Assembly: GCA_040002995.1 (NCBI GenBank)
Contig: JBDUDK010000017.1
Location: 1-24,593 of the forward strand
Source: JBDUDK01 sp040002995
Lineage (GTDB): Bacteria > Actinomycetota > Acidimicrobiia > Acidimicrobiales > Ilumatobacteraceae
Direction of reading: 5' to 3'
DNA length: 24,593 nt
A model generated the notes under the pieces. The model ran no database searches. It worked only from the letters and a program-made list of their open reading frames with translations, and was not told the DNA's origin. Numbering within the stretch: position 1 is the stretch's first letter; each line of letters begins with the position of its first letter. A program made the position numbers and the translations under genes. Of the stretch, positions 7,831 through 14,508 are shown piece by piece.

Positions 7831-8945
7831 CGAGCCAGCACTTCGGCGAGCGACTCGATGACGATGTCGACCTGCTCGTCGGTGAGCACCGCGGAGATCG
7901 GCAGACAGATGTGGCGCCCGCACGCGTGCTCCGAGCCCGGCAGCGCGCCCGCGGTGAAGGGCGCGAACACTGGTTGCACGTGGAGCGGGGTCTCGTAGAC
8001 CTCACCGGAAAGACCGACTCCGTGGTCGTCGCGCATCGCCTGCTTGAACGCTCCCCTGTCGATGCCGTCGGGCAGATAGGCGACGTATTTGTAGTAGTTG
8101 CAGCGCGCGGTTTCAGGGATCTCTAGCGGCAGCAGCCCCAACTCGACGACGGCCGCGTCGTAGCGGGCCGCGACCGCCTGACGGTGCGCGATGAATTCGT
8201 CGAGGCGGCGCAACTGCGAGACGGCGATCGCCGCGTGCGGCTCGCTCATCCGCCAGTTGTAGCCAAGCCGGGTGTGCAAATTGGTGAGGAAGCCGGCCTT
8301 TCCCTGATCGCGATAGACGCGCGCCTCTTCGGCGATGCGGTCGTCGTCGGTGACGATCATGCCGCCCTCGCCTGCCGTCATCACCTTGGTCGGGTAAAAG
8401 GAGAAGGCCGCGGCCGCACCGAAGCGGCCGGCCATCACGCCTTCGTGGCTGCTGCCCTGCGCATGCGCGGCGTCCTCCACGAGCCAGATGCCGTGGTTGT
8501 CGCACACCTTGGCGATGTCGCGAATCGCGGGCGACACGAACCCCCCGATGTGCACCACGATCGCACCGATCGTGTCAGGGCCAATCGCCGCCTCGAGGGC
8601 GATGGGGTCGAGCGCCATCGTCGAGGGGTCGCAATCGACGAACCGCGGACGGCCTCCCGCGGCAATCACGGCGGCGGCGGTGGCGAAGAACGTGTTGGCC
8701 GGCACCAGCACCTCGCCGCCCGCGATCTCGAGGGCGCGGAGTGGGATCTCGAGGGCGCTGGTCCCTGAGTTCACGGCGACGGCATGGCGCACGCCGAGGT
8801 AGGCAGCGAAGCGCTCCTCGAGCTCGCGGCCGAGTTTGCCGAGCGTCAGCTGGCCCGTGGTCAAACACTCGTCAATACGTTCGAGGATCCACGCGCGGTC
8901 CTCGGCGGGCACATAGACCTGGGCGGGAGGGACTCTTAGCGCCAT
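7827..8945 (-). CDS. DegT/DnrJ/EryC1/StrS-type sugar aminotransferase
   Basis: About 372 residues from the ATG at 8945, which is preceded by AAAGG about 10 nt upstream; in-frame ATGs at 8975 and 8990 are alternatives. A fold-type I PLP enzyme: NSGTSALEI (cofactor phosphate region), VPANTFFATA, VEDAAHAQGS (Asp contacts the PLP ring nitrogen), and FSFYPTKVMTAGEGG with the Schiff-base lysine at K187. The family transfers an amino group, usually from glutamate, onto keto-sugar nucleotides; some members are PLP-dependent dehydrases that lack the lysine, which is not the case here. First gene of the aminotransferase-epimerase-GT2 operon. The 204-bp gap upstream presumably holds its promoter. Confidence 0.92.
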   Translation of the reverse strand: MALRVPPAQVYVPAEDRAWILERIDECLTTGQLTLGKLGRELEERFAAYLGVRHAVAVNSGTSALEIPLRALEIAGGEVLVPANTFFATAAAVIAAGGRPRFVDCDPSTMALDPIALEAAIGPDTIGAIVVHIGGFVSPAIRDIAKVCDNHGIWLVEDAAHAQGSSHEGVMAGRFGAAAAFSFYPTKVMTAGEGGMIVTDDDRIAEEARVYRDQGKAGFLTNLHTRLGYNWRMSEPHAAIAVSQLRRLDEFIAHRQAVAARYDAAVVELGLLPLEIPETARCNYYKYVAYLPDGIDRGAFKQAMRDDHGVGLSGEVYETPLHVQPVFAPFTAGALPGSEHACGRHICLPISAVLTDEQVDIVIESLAEVLAR

Positions 8946-9117
8946 GACCGCCGGACCTTTAGCCGGTCGCGCCATGCGGCAACCGCGCAAGCGAGACGTT
9001 GCATGAGCTTCTGCCCTCCCCTTGAGCCATCACAACGCCTCCATCGTTGCAGGTTCGCGCTCGGCGCGTTCAAGTTTCCACGGAGCGGGCCGTGCGCACA
9101 CCCGGCGCGCCAACGAC

Positions 9118-9123
9118 TACAGT
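9118..9123 (+). promoter_or_regulatory. possible -10 element of the cyclic-nucleotide-binding gene
   Basis: TACAGT (TAnnnT), 26 nt before the ATG at 9150, with a G-rich ribosome binding site between (9141-9147). No clear -35 is seen. It lies in the 204-bp divergent gap 8946-9149, where nothing else stood out. Confidence 0.25.
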
Positions 9124-9149
9124 CCGCCCGCGTTCCAATAGGGGGGGCC

Positions 9150-9578
9150 ATGGCCAAAGCGGATCCAGTCCTCGACCTGCTCGCTTCGGTCGACCTCTTC
9201 GCCGAGCTCAACCGTAAAGAGCTGGCGATGGTGCGAGACATGATGAAACCCCAGACCTTCAGGGCCGGGCAGAACGTCGTGACCGAAGGCGACGCGTCGG
9301 CCCGCTTCTATCTGATTACGAAGGGTCGGGCCACTATCGTGGTCGGGGGCAAGCGCCTCAGGGGTTGTCGCGCCGGTGACCATTTCGGCGAGATCGCCGT
9401 CCTCGACGGGGGCGAGCGATCGGCCACTGTGGTCGCCGATACCGACCTGGAGACGCTGACGATCGCGCCGTTCGCGTTCCGTCCTCTCCTGCGGGCGAAC
9501 GCGACGATCACCTACAAGCTGCTGCTGGCGATGTGTGCCCGCCTCCGCGAGACCGACAAGCGCCTCTACACCGGCTGA
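9150..9578 (+). CDS. stand-alone cyclic nucleotide-binding domain protein
   Basis: A 142-residue protein made almost entirely of one cNMP-binding domain. The phosphate-binding cassette is visible as FGEIAVLDGGERSATVVAD, with the Glu and Arg that contact the cyclic nucleotide ribose and phosphate in CRP/PKA-type domains. The preceding strands (VVTEGDASARFYLITKGRA) are also typical. There is no HTH or effector domain after it, unlike CRP/FNR regulators, so it presumably signals through a partner protein. The ATG at 9150 is chosen because a run of G (9141-9147) precedes it; the open frame before it is Arg/Pro-rich and unlike protein. A monocistronic gene facing the minus-strand tRNAs. Confidence 0.88.
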   Translation: MAKADPVLDLLASVDLFAELNRKELAMVRDMMKPQTFRAGQNVVTEGDASARFYLITKGRATIVVGGKRLRGCRAGDHFGEIAVLDGGERSATVVADTDLETLTIAPFAFRPLLRANATITYKLLLAMCARLRETDKRLYTG

Positions 9579-9606
9579 ACGCCGTTACGTCCCGCGCCGC
9601 GTCGGG

Positions 9607-9679
9607 TGGGCCAGGCTGGGATCGAACCAGCGACCAAGGGATTATGAGTCCCCTGCTCTGACCACTGAGCTACTGGCCC
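9607..9679 (-). tRNA. tRNA-Met (anticodon CAU)
   Basis: A complete 73-nt cloverleaf on the minus strand. The acceptor stem pairs GGGCCAG (9679-9673) with CTGGCCC (9614-9608), the discriminator is A at 9607, the anticodon loop is CTCATAA on a GGGGA/TCCCT stem, and the T arm is GCTGG/CCAGC. CCA is not encoded (CCC follows). It lacks the three-G:C-pair anticodon stem and unpaired first acceptor base of initiator tRNAs, so it is an elongator. A lysidine-modified tRNA-Ile2 with the same anticodon cannot be excluded by eye. Confidence 0.93.
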
Positions 9680-10416
9680 CCAACCGCCGACGAGGCGGGA
9701 GCTCCGGGGGTGAGATTCGAACTCACAACCTGTCGGTTAACAGCCGAATGCTCTGCCGTTGAGCTACCCCGGAAAACGCCGTCGAAGGTTAGCAAGGCGG
9801 TCACGAGGCCCATGAGTCGCCTATGGACGGACGTGCTGTTGTACACCACGGCCAGGCAGCCCATCGGGTGTTTCACGGAACGCAACGACGAGTCGGGCAC
9901 TGCGCGGTACGGCTTGAAGAACTGACTTTCCGGGATGCCGGTCAGCGAAGACCAGAAAAATCGAACGGCTTCGACATCGAGTCCCTCGTGCAGGTACAGG
10001 GCAGCGCGGAGTCGGCGTTCATCGATCTCGAAGAACCGCCTCAGCCAAGCAAGGAAGAGCACGACCATCCGCGGATCGCTGTTGGCGAACTTGGCGCAAC
10101 CGTCGGTCTTCGCTCCTTCGCCGGCGTAGAGGGCGGCTCCGGCGATGAGGAAGTCACGCTCGGAAAGCGTTGCGATGGTTTCCCGACCCCATTGAAGCGC
10201 GCTCTCAATCTCGGCCTGCTTGGCCACCTGCAGCCGGTTGGGGCCGCGTTTGCGGGCGCTCGAGCGAGGTCGCGGAATGAAGTCGACCTCGCGCACCCAG
10301 ACCGATACCGAGCTCTTGGCGACACCCAACCTCGACGCGATTTCGGCGAGCGTCAAGGAGTCGGCCCGCAGGCGGCGTGCTTCGGCGCGGAGTTCGACAT
10401 GGACGCGAAAACCCAT
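9670..10416 (-). CDS. HTH protein with LAGLIDADG-like core; frame runs through tRNA-Asn
   Basis: The frame encodes 248 residues; only about the first 214 are outside the tRNA gene. Residues 15-45 form a helix-turn-helix (LTLAEIASRLGVAKSSVSVW). Residues about 88-210 (AGAALYAGEGAKTDG, FANSDPRMV, LHEGLDVEAVRFFWSSLTGI, SQFFKPY, HRRLMGLV) resemble a bacterial family of HTH proteins with a LAGLIDADG-like fold; this is from memory of the motifs and not tested. From residue 215 the frame is tRNA-Asn sequence and it stops with TAG inside tRNA-Met, so the natural C-terminus is unclear. The ATG at 10416 has no good ribosome binding site. It lies 42 bp after rpoD and may be co-transcribed. Confidence 0.7.
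   Translation of the reverse strand: MGFRVHVELRAEARRLRADSLTLAEIASRLGVAKSSVSVWVREVDFIPRPRSSARKRGPNRLQVAKQAEIESALQWGRETIATLSERDFLIAGAALYAGEGAKTDGCAKFANSDPRMVVLFLAWLRRFFEIDERRLRAALYLHEGLDVEAVRFFWSSLTGIPESQFFKPYRAVPDSSLRSVKHPMGCLAVVYNSTSVHRRLMGLVTALLTFDGVFRGSSTAEHSAVNRQVVSSNLTPGAPASSAVGGQ
9702..9773 (-). tRNA. tRNA-Asn (anticodon GUU)
   Basis: A complete 72-nt cloverleaf on the minus strand. The acceptor stem pairs TCCGGGG (9773-9767) with CCCCGGA (9709-9703), the discriminator is G at 9702 as expected for Asn, and the anticodon GTT sits in loop CTGTTAA. CCA is not encoded. It lies 22 bp upstream of tRNA-Met on the same strand. The upstream HTH-protein reading frame runs right through it. Confidence 0.95.
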
Positions 10417-10458
10417 TCGGAGATAGAAGCACGAGGGTGTGACAGAGAAACCCCGGGG

Positions 10459-11769
10459 CTACTGGTCTTCGAGGAACTCCTTGAGCTTTTGCGACCGCTG
10501 CGGGTGGCGCAGTTTTGCGAGGGTCTTGGCTTCGATCTGGCGGATGCGTTCGCGGGTAACGCCGAACTCGCGGCCGACTTCTTCAAGCGTCTTGGCCTGC
10601 CCATCGACGAGGCCGAAGCGCATGCGCACGACTTCCTTCTCGCGTTCGCTCAGCTCATCGAGCGCCTCCTCGACCGCTTTGGCGAGCATCCGCCGTGTAG
10701 CCACCTCGAGCGGAGCCTCGGCGGCGCTGTCGGGAATGAAGTCACCGACGTTGACGTCGTCCTCGTCGCCGATTGGCGAATCGAGCGAGACGGGATCTTG
10801 CGCGATGAGAAGTATCTCGCGCACCCGATCCGCGGGCAGATCGACCTTCTCGGCAAGTTCGTCGAAGGTGGGCTCGCGCTCAAGTTCTTGGGCCATCTGA
10901 CGCTGCGTGCGGACGAGCCGGTTCATCAGCTCGACCATGTGCACGGGGATGCGGATTGTGCGCGCCTGGTCGGCGATGGCCCGGGTGATGGCCTGGCGGA
11001 TCCACCACGTGGCGTAGGTGGAGAACTTGAACCCCTTGTTGTGGTCGAACTTCTCGACCGCCCGCATGAGCCCGAGGTTGCCCTCTTGGATGAGGTCCTG
11101 GAACTGCATGCCCCGGTTCATGTAGCGCTTGGCGATGGAGACGACGAGCCGCAAGTTGGCCTGGATGAGCTCGGCCTTGGCGACCTGGCCGTCACCGACG
11201 AGCCGTTGGAGCTGCCGGGCATCGGGATGCGGACTGCCGTCGAGCCGGGCCTCGAGTGTGAGACGCTCGGCGGCCTCGGCCCCGAGCTCGATGCGTTTGG
11301 CCAGCTCTACTTCGTCGGTGGCTGTGAGCAGATGGACGCGGCCGATCTCCTTCAGATACATGCGCACCGAGTCGCCCGTGAGGGGTCCGTCGTTGCGTTC
11401 GGCAGCACGGAACAACCGCCGCTTTCGCGGCGCGACACTGTCGCCATCGTCGTCGAGATCGGCGGCGATGGGCGCCGGCATCTGCGCCAGAGGGACCTCG
11501 ACAACCTCCACACCGAGCGCCTCGTCGACCTCGACGCCGCGCTTGGACAGCTCAAGTTTCAGCTCGATAAGAAACTCGGGCGTGAGCTCCGTCTCCTTGA
11601 AGACGGCGACGACATCGTCCATATCGAGACGGCCCGCCTGAGCCAAGCCCTGCGCGGCGAGCGCGGCAAACTCGACCGTCGTGTGTGAGCGAACGATGGC
11701 CGGTGGGGACCCACGCGTGTCGCCCGCCTCCTCGTCACGCTCTGGTGTCAGCTGGCCCGGACCGGTCAT
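10459..11769 (-). CDS. rpoD: principal RNA polymerase sigma factor (RpoD/SigA)
   Basis: A 436-residue sigma-70 group 1 protein. A short region 1.1-like part (TELTPEFLIELKLELSKRG) is followed by an acidic linker, region 1.2 (RMYLKEIGRVHLLT), region 2 (LIQANLRLVVSIAKRYMNRG, DLIQEGNLGLMRAV, FSTYATWWIRQAI for -10 recognition and melting), region 3 (RIPVHMVE, then EREPTFDELA) and region 4 (KTLEEVGREFGVTRERIRQ, the -35 HTH). It directs core polymerase to housekeeping promoters. The start is the ATG at 11769, overlapping the dnaG stop as ATGA, so the two are translationally coupled. The dnaG-rpoD pairing is the core of the classical macromolecular synthesis operon. Confidence 0.96.
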   Translation of the reverse strand: MTGPGQLTPERDEEAGDTRGSPPAIVRSHTTVEFAALAAQGLAQAGRLDMDDVVAVFKETELTPEFLIELKLELSKRGVEVDEALGVEVVEVPLAQMPAPIAADLDDDGDSVAPRKRRLFRAAERNDGPLTGDSVRMYLKEIGRVHLLTATDEVELAKRIELGAEAAERLTLEARLDGSPHPDARQLQRLVGDGQVAKAELIQANLRLVVSIAKRYMNRGMQFQDLIQEGNLGLMRAVEKFDHNKGFKFSTYATWWIRQAITRAIADQARTIRIPVHMVELMNRLVRTQRQMAQELEREPTFDELAEKVDLPADRVREILLIAQDPVSLDSPIGDEDDVNVGDFIPDSAAEAPLEVATRRMLAKAVEEALDELSEREKEVVRMRFGLVDGQAKTLEEVGREFGVTRERIRQIEAKTLAKLRHPQRSQKLKEFLEDQ

Positions 11770-13505
11770 CTCGCACCCTCGCGTAGATCGTCGAGCCACC
11801 TTAGCAACTGCCCCGCGGCCGCATCTTTCGTCTCGTCGCGACGCAAGTCCTCGATCCAATTCATGACGACGGTTTGTATCGACGCGAGTGTGGGGTCACC
11901 TGTAGCGCGCATCACGTCGAGTCGCCGGCGCGAGACATCGATGATGAGCCGGATGGCCTCGACCTCGGGCTCGGTGCTCGGCTCTTCCACCGCGAGGCGC
12001 CCGAGTAGCTCAGCGGCCATCGGATCGGCGACCTCGAGCGCGCGGCGTACATCGCCATCGGCCTCAGCGAGGGCGCGGAACACCAGCAGGTTCACGTCGT
12101 CGGCAAAGAGCGAGTCGACGAGGAAACGGGCCGTCTCCGACCAACGGTGCACCAGCAACCGCAGCACCTCGATCTCGGCGGAGTCGCGACGACGCGGAGG
12201 TGGGCTCGCCACATCGATGCGCACGCTGTGACTGCCTCGTTCGGCGAGTCGCACGAGATCGGCGGCAGGTAGTCCGCATCGCATCGCCACCTCCCCCGCG
12301 TACTGACGGCGCACGATCACATTCGGATGCTCGTTCACGAGCTCTATCGCCTTCTCGGCCGCGCGTGCCTTGGCTTCGGGCGTGTCGAGGCGAGCGCTCC
12401 CCAGCAAACGGTCGAGGCGGAACGCAAGAAACGGCTTGGCCTTCGTGATCGCGTCACGCAGCGCCTCGGGATCACGACGAGCGAGATCGGCAGGGTCGCT
12501 ACCCACCGGGAACGCGGCCACCGCCACCGTGACGTCGTAGGAATGTTCCCACTCGTAGAAACGCTCTGCGGCGCCCTGACCAGCTCCGTCGGCGTCAAAA
12601 GCGAGCACGACGCGGTTCGCGAACTTCTTCATCAGGCGCACGTGCTCTTCGGTGAGCGCGGTGCCGCAGGTGGCCACGGCACGGGGCATCCCCGCCTGGT
12701 GGAAGCCGATCACGTCGGTGTAGCCCTCGCACACGATGATCTCGTTCTCGCGCACGATCTCGGCCTTGGCCCAATTGAGCCCGTACAGCGTGCGGCTCTT
12801 GGAGTAGATCTTGGTCTCAGGCGAGTTCTTGTATTTGTGGCCTTCCGCCCCCGGCAGCACTCTGCCTCCGAAAGCCACCGGATCACCTTGGTCGTTGAAG
12901 ATCGGAAACAGGATCCGACCCCGGAAGGCATCAGTCTGACGTTGGCCGCGGTTCAGGTAGCCCAGCCCCGTGTCGACGATGACATCGCTCGGCAGGTTCA
13001 GCGCACGGACGAGGGCATCCCATTCGTCGGGGGCCCATCCGAGACGGAATGCGCGCACCATGTCGCCATCGAATCCTCTGTCGCGCAAATACGCGCGCGC
13101 CGGACCGGCGTCGTCGCCGCTGAGAAGTCGATCGTGATACCAGTCGACGGCCGCGGCGACCGCGTCGAGCAAGCGCCGCTTCCGTTTCCGCTCCTCGTTG
13201 TCGCCTGGATCGGTGTAGACCATCGCGACACCAGCTCGCGCCGCCAAATATTCGACCGCCTGCGCGAAGTCGAGGTGTTCGATCTCGCGAACGAACGTGA
13301 TCACATCACCCGACGCGTTGCAGCCGAAACATTTGTAAAGACCTAGCTCCTCGTTGACGTAGAACGACGGCGTCTTTTCGGCATGGAACGGGCACAGACC
13401 CTGCCAGCGCCGCCCGACGCGTCGCAGAGCGATATGCGGTTGGACGATCTCAACGAGGTTCACTCGTGAACGCACCTGTTCGATGACGTCCGCTGCGATA
13501 GCCAC
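11766..13505 (-). CDS. dnaG: DNA primase
   Basis: A 579-residue primase that makes RNA primers at the replication fork. Domains in order: CHC2 zinc-binding domain (C38, H41, C59, C62 in CPFHAEKTPSF and CFGC), the catalytic core with LKIYSKSRTLYGLN-type surroundings, Toprim motifs IIVCEGYTDV (E260) and FDADGAG (near 305), and a helicase-binding-like C-terminal region from about 440. The start is GTG 13505 (VAIAADVIEQ); an open extension upstream overlaps the TerC gene and is not protein-like. No ribosome binding site is present; a TAGCGT hexamer lies 8 nt upstream. It follows the TerC gene by 11 bp and overlaps rpoD by 4 bp. Confidence 0.96.
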   Translation of the reverse strand: MAIAADVIEQVRSRVNLVEIVQPHIALRRVGRRWQGLCPFHAEKTPSFYVNEELGLYKCFGCNASGDVITFVREIEHLDFAQAVEYLAARAGVAMVYTDPGDNEERKRKRRLLDAVAAAVDWYHDRLLSGDDAGPARAYLRDRGFDGDMVRAFRLGWAPDEWDALVRALNLPSDVIVDTGLGYLNRGQRQTDAFRGRILFPIFNDQGDPVAFGGRVLPGAEGHKYKNSPETKIYSKSRTLYGLNWAKAEIVRENEIIVCEGYTDVIGFHQAGMPRAVATCGTALTEEHVRLMKKFANRVVLAFDADGAGQGAAERFYEWEHSYDVTVAVAAFPVGSDPADLARRDPEALRDAITKAKPFLAFRLDRLLGSARLDTPEAKARAAEKAIELVNEHPNVIVRRQYAGEVAMRCGLPAADLVRLAERGSHSVRIDVASPPPRRRDSAEIEVLRLLVHRWSETARFLVDSLFADDVNLLVFRALAEADGDVRRALEVADPMAAELLGRLAVEEPSTEPEVEAIRLIIDVSRRRLDVMRATGDPTLASIQTVVMNWIEDLRRDETKDAAAGQLLRWLDDLREGAR

Positions 13506-13513
13506 GAATGGCG

Positions 13514-13519
13514 ACGCTA
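13514..13519 (-). promoter_or_regulatory. possible -10 element, leaderless start of dnaG
   Basis: On the minus strand the hexamer is TAGCGT, ending 8 nt before GTG 13505. It contains the TAG stop of the TerC gene. No obvious -35 is seen. Proposed because the same spacing recurs at glyS and ppdK. Confidence 0.3.
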
Positions 13520-14443
13520 TCGCTCTTCGATCGGAGGCGGTTCCGCGATCTCGGCCGGCGTCGCCGCCGGGTTCGTACCCCAGCGCAGTGACGCCACGAC
13601 CGACACGCTCAGCACGACCGCGATCACGAGCAGCGAGATCCACGTCGCCATGTGGAACCAATGTGACGTGATCATCTTCACACCGACGAACGCCAAGATC
13701 AGAGCCAGGCCGTGCTGCAGGTACTGAAAGCGCGCGTGCATATCGGCGAGCAGGAAATACAGCGCCCGCAACCCGAGAATCGCGAACGCATTCGACGTGA
13801 GCACGATGAATTGCTCCCGGCTCACCGCGAGGACGGCGGGCACGGAGTCGACGGCGAACAGCACGTCGGTGGTCTCCACGAGCACGAGCACGGCGAACAA
13901 CGGTGTGGCCAGCCGGCGACCGCGCTCGTGGGTGAACAGGTGCTGACCGTTGTAGGACTCGGTCGACGGCACGACCTTGCGCACGAGTCGTAGAAACGGG
14001 TTCGTTGAGGGATCGATCTGCGCCTCACCTTGTGTGACGAGGCGAAACGCGGTGAACAGCAGGAACCCGCCGAAGACGTAGAGGATCCAGTCGAAACGGT
14101 TGATGAGCTCAACGCCCGCAAAGATGAACAGTCCTCTGAGCACGACGGCGCCGAAGATTCCCCAGAACAGGACCCGGTGTTGAAAGGCCCGCGGCACGGC
14201 GAAGAAGGAGAAGATGAGCGCCCACACGAACACGTTGTCGACGCTGAGGCTGAGCTCGATCAGATACCCGGAGAACCATTCGCCGGCGGCCGCCCCGCCG
14301 TAAGCGGCCAACACGATCACGCCGAACGTGACGCCAATGGCGATCCAGATCGCAGACTCGATGCCGGCCCGGCGCGCGCCAACTTCCTTGGCCTCGCGGT
14401 GGACGACGAGGATGTCGATCGCGAGGAGCGCGGCGACGACCAC
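13517..14443 (-). CDS. TerC/Alx family integral membrane protein
   Basis: At least 308 residues with about eight or nine transmembrane helices. The two family signatures are present: ELSLSVDNVFVWALIF and ETTDVLFAVDSVPAVLA, with membrane-embedded Asp residues typical of TerC/Alx proteins, which are linked to Mn2+ export and metal handling. A charged cytoplasmic loop (DPSTNPFLRLVRKVVPSTES) separates them. The first ordinary start is GTG 14443, but the hydrophobic first helix clearly begins further upstream (ITWWAWTTVGVVVAALLAID), and a strong AGGGGAGG lies at 14487-14494 with no ATG, GTG or TTG at the right distance. The gene may use a rare start (CTC 14479 or ATC 14473), or the sequence may carry an error. 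It lies between ppdK and dnaG. Confidence 0.88.
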   Translation of the reverse strand: MVVAALLAIDILVVHREAKEVGARRAGIESAIWIAIGVTFGVIVLAAYGGAAAGEWFSGYLIELSLSVDNVFVWALIFSFFAVPRAFQHRVLFWGIFGAVVLRGLFIFAGVELINRFDWILYVFGGFLLFTAFRLVTQGEAQIDPSTNPFLRLVRKVVPSTESYNGQHLFTHERGRRLATPLFAVLVLVETTDVLFAVDSVPAVLAVSREQFIVLTSNAFAILGLRALYFLLADMHARFQYLQHGLALILAFVGVKMITSHWFHMATWISLLVIAVVLSVSVVASLRWGTNPAATPAEIAEPPPIEER

Positions 14444-14486
14444 GCCGACCGTCGTCCACGCCCACCATGTGATGTCGAGGTCGACG

Positions 14487-14494
14487 CCTCCCCT
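14487..14494 (-). promoter_or_regulatory. strong ribosome binding site for the TerC gene
   Basis: AGGGGAGG on the minus strand, inside the 3' end of the region just after ppdK. It is 7 nt from an in-frame CTC and 13 nt from an in-frame ATC, but 43 nt from the first ordinary in-frame start (GTG 14443). It therefore supports a start upstream of that GTG. Confidence 0.5.
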
Positions 14495-14508
14495 TACCGC
14501 CGCGAGGA

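Noticed and set aside
9535..9762. A short plus-strand frame across both tRNA genes
   Set aside because: Its peptide (LGSNQRPRDYESPALTTELL type) is the common false translation of antisense tRNA genes.
9607..9773. The tRNA pair as an attachment site for an integrated element
   Set aside because: No integrase, no duplicated tRNA 3' end and no foreign-looking gene block nearby.
10451..10458. CCCCGGGG palindrome just after rpoD as a terminator
   Set aside because: It has no loop and no T-run, so it cannot form a stable hairpin of the usual kind.
9823..11688. A 621-codon open frame on the plus strand, antisense to rpoD and the HTH gene
   Set aside because: Its residues are a Gly/Leu/Glu-rich mirror of rpoD codons, with no domain; rpoD on the other strand is unmistakable. 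GC-rich codon bias leaves long antisense frames open.
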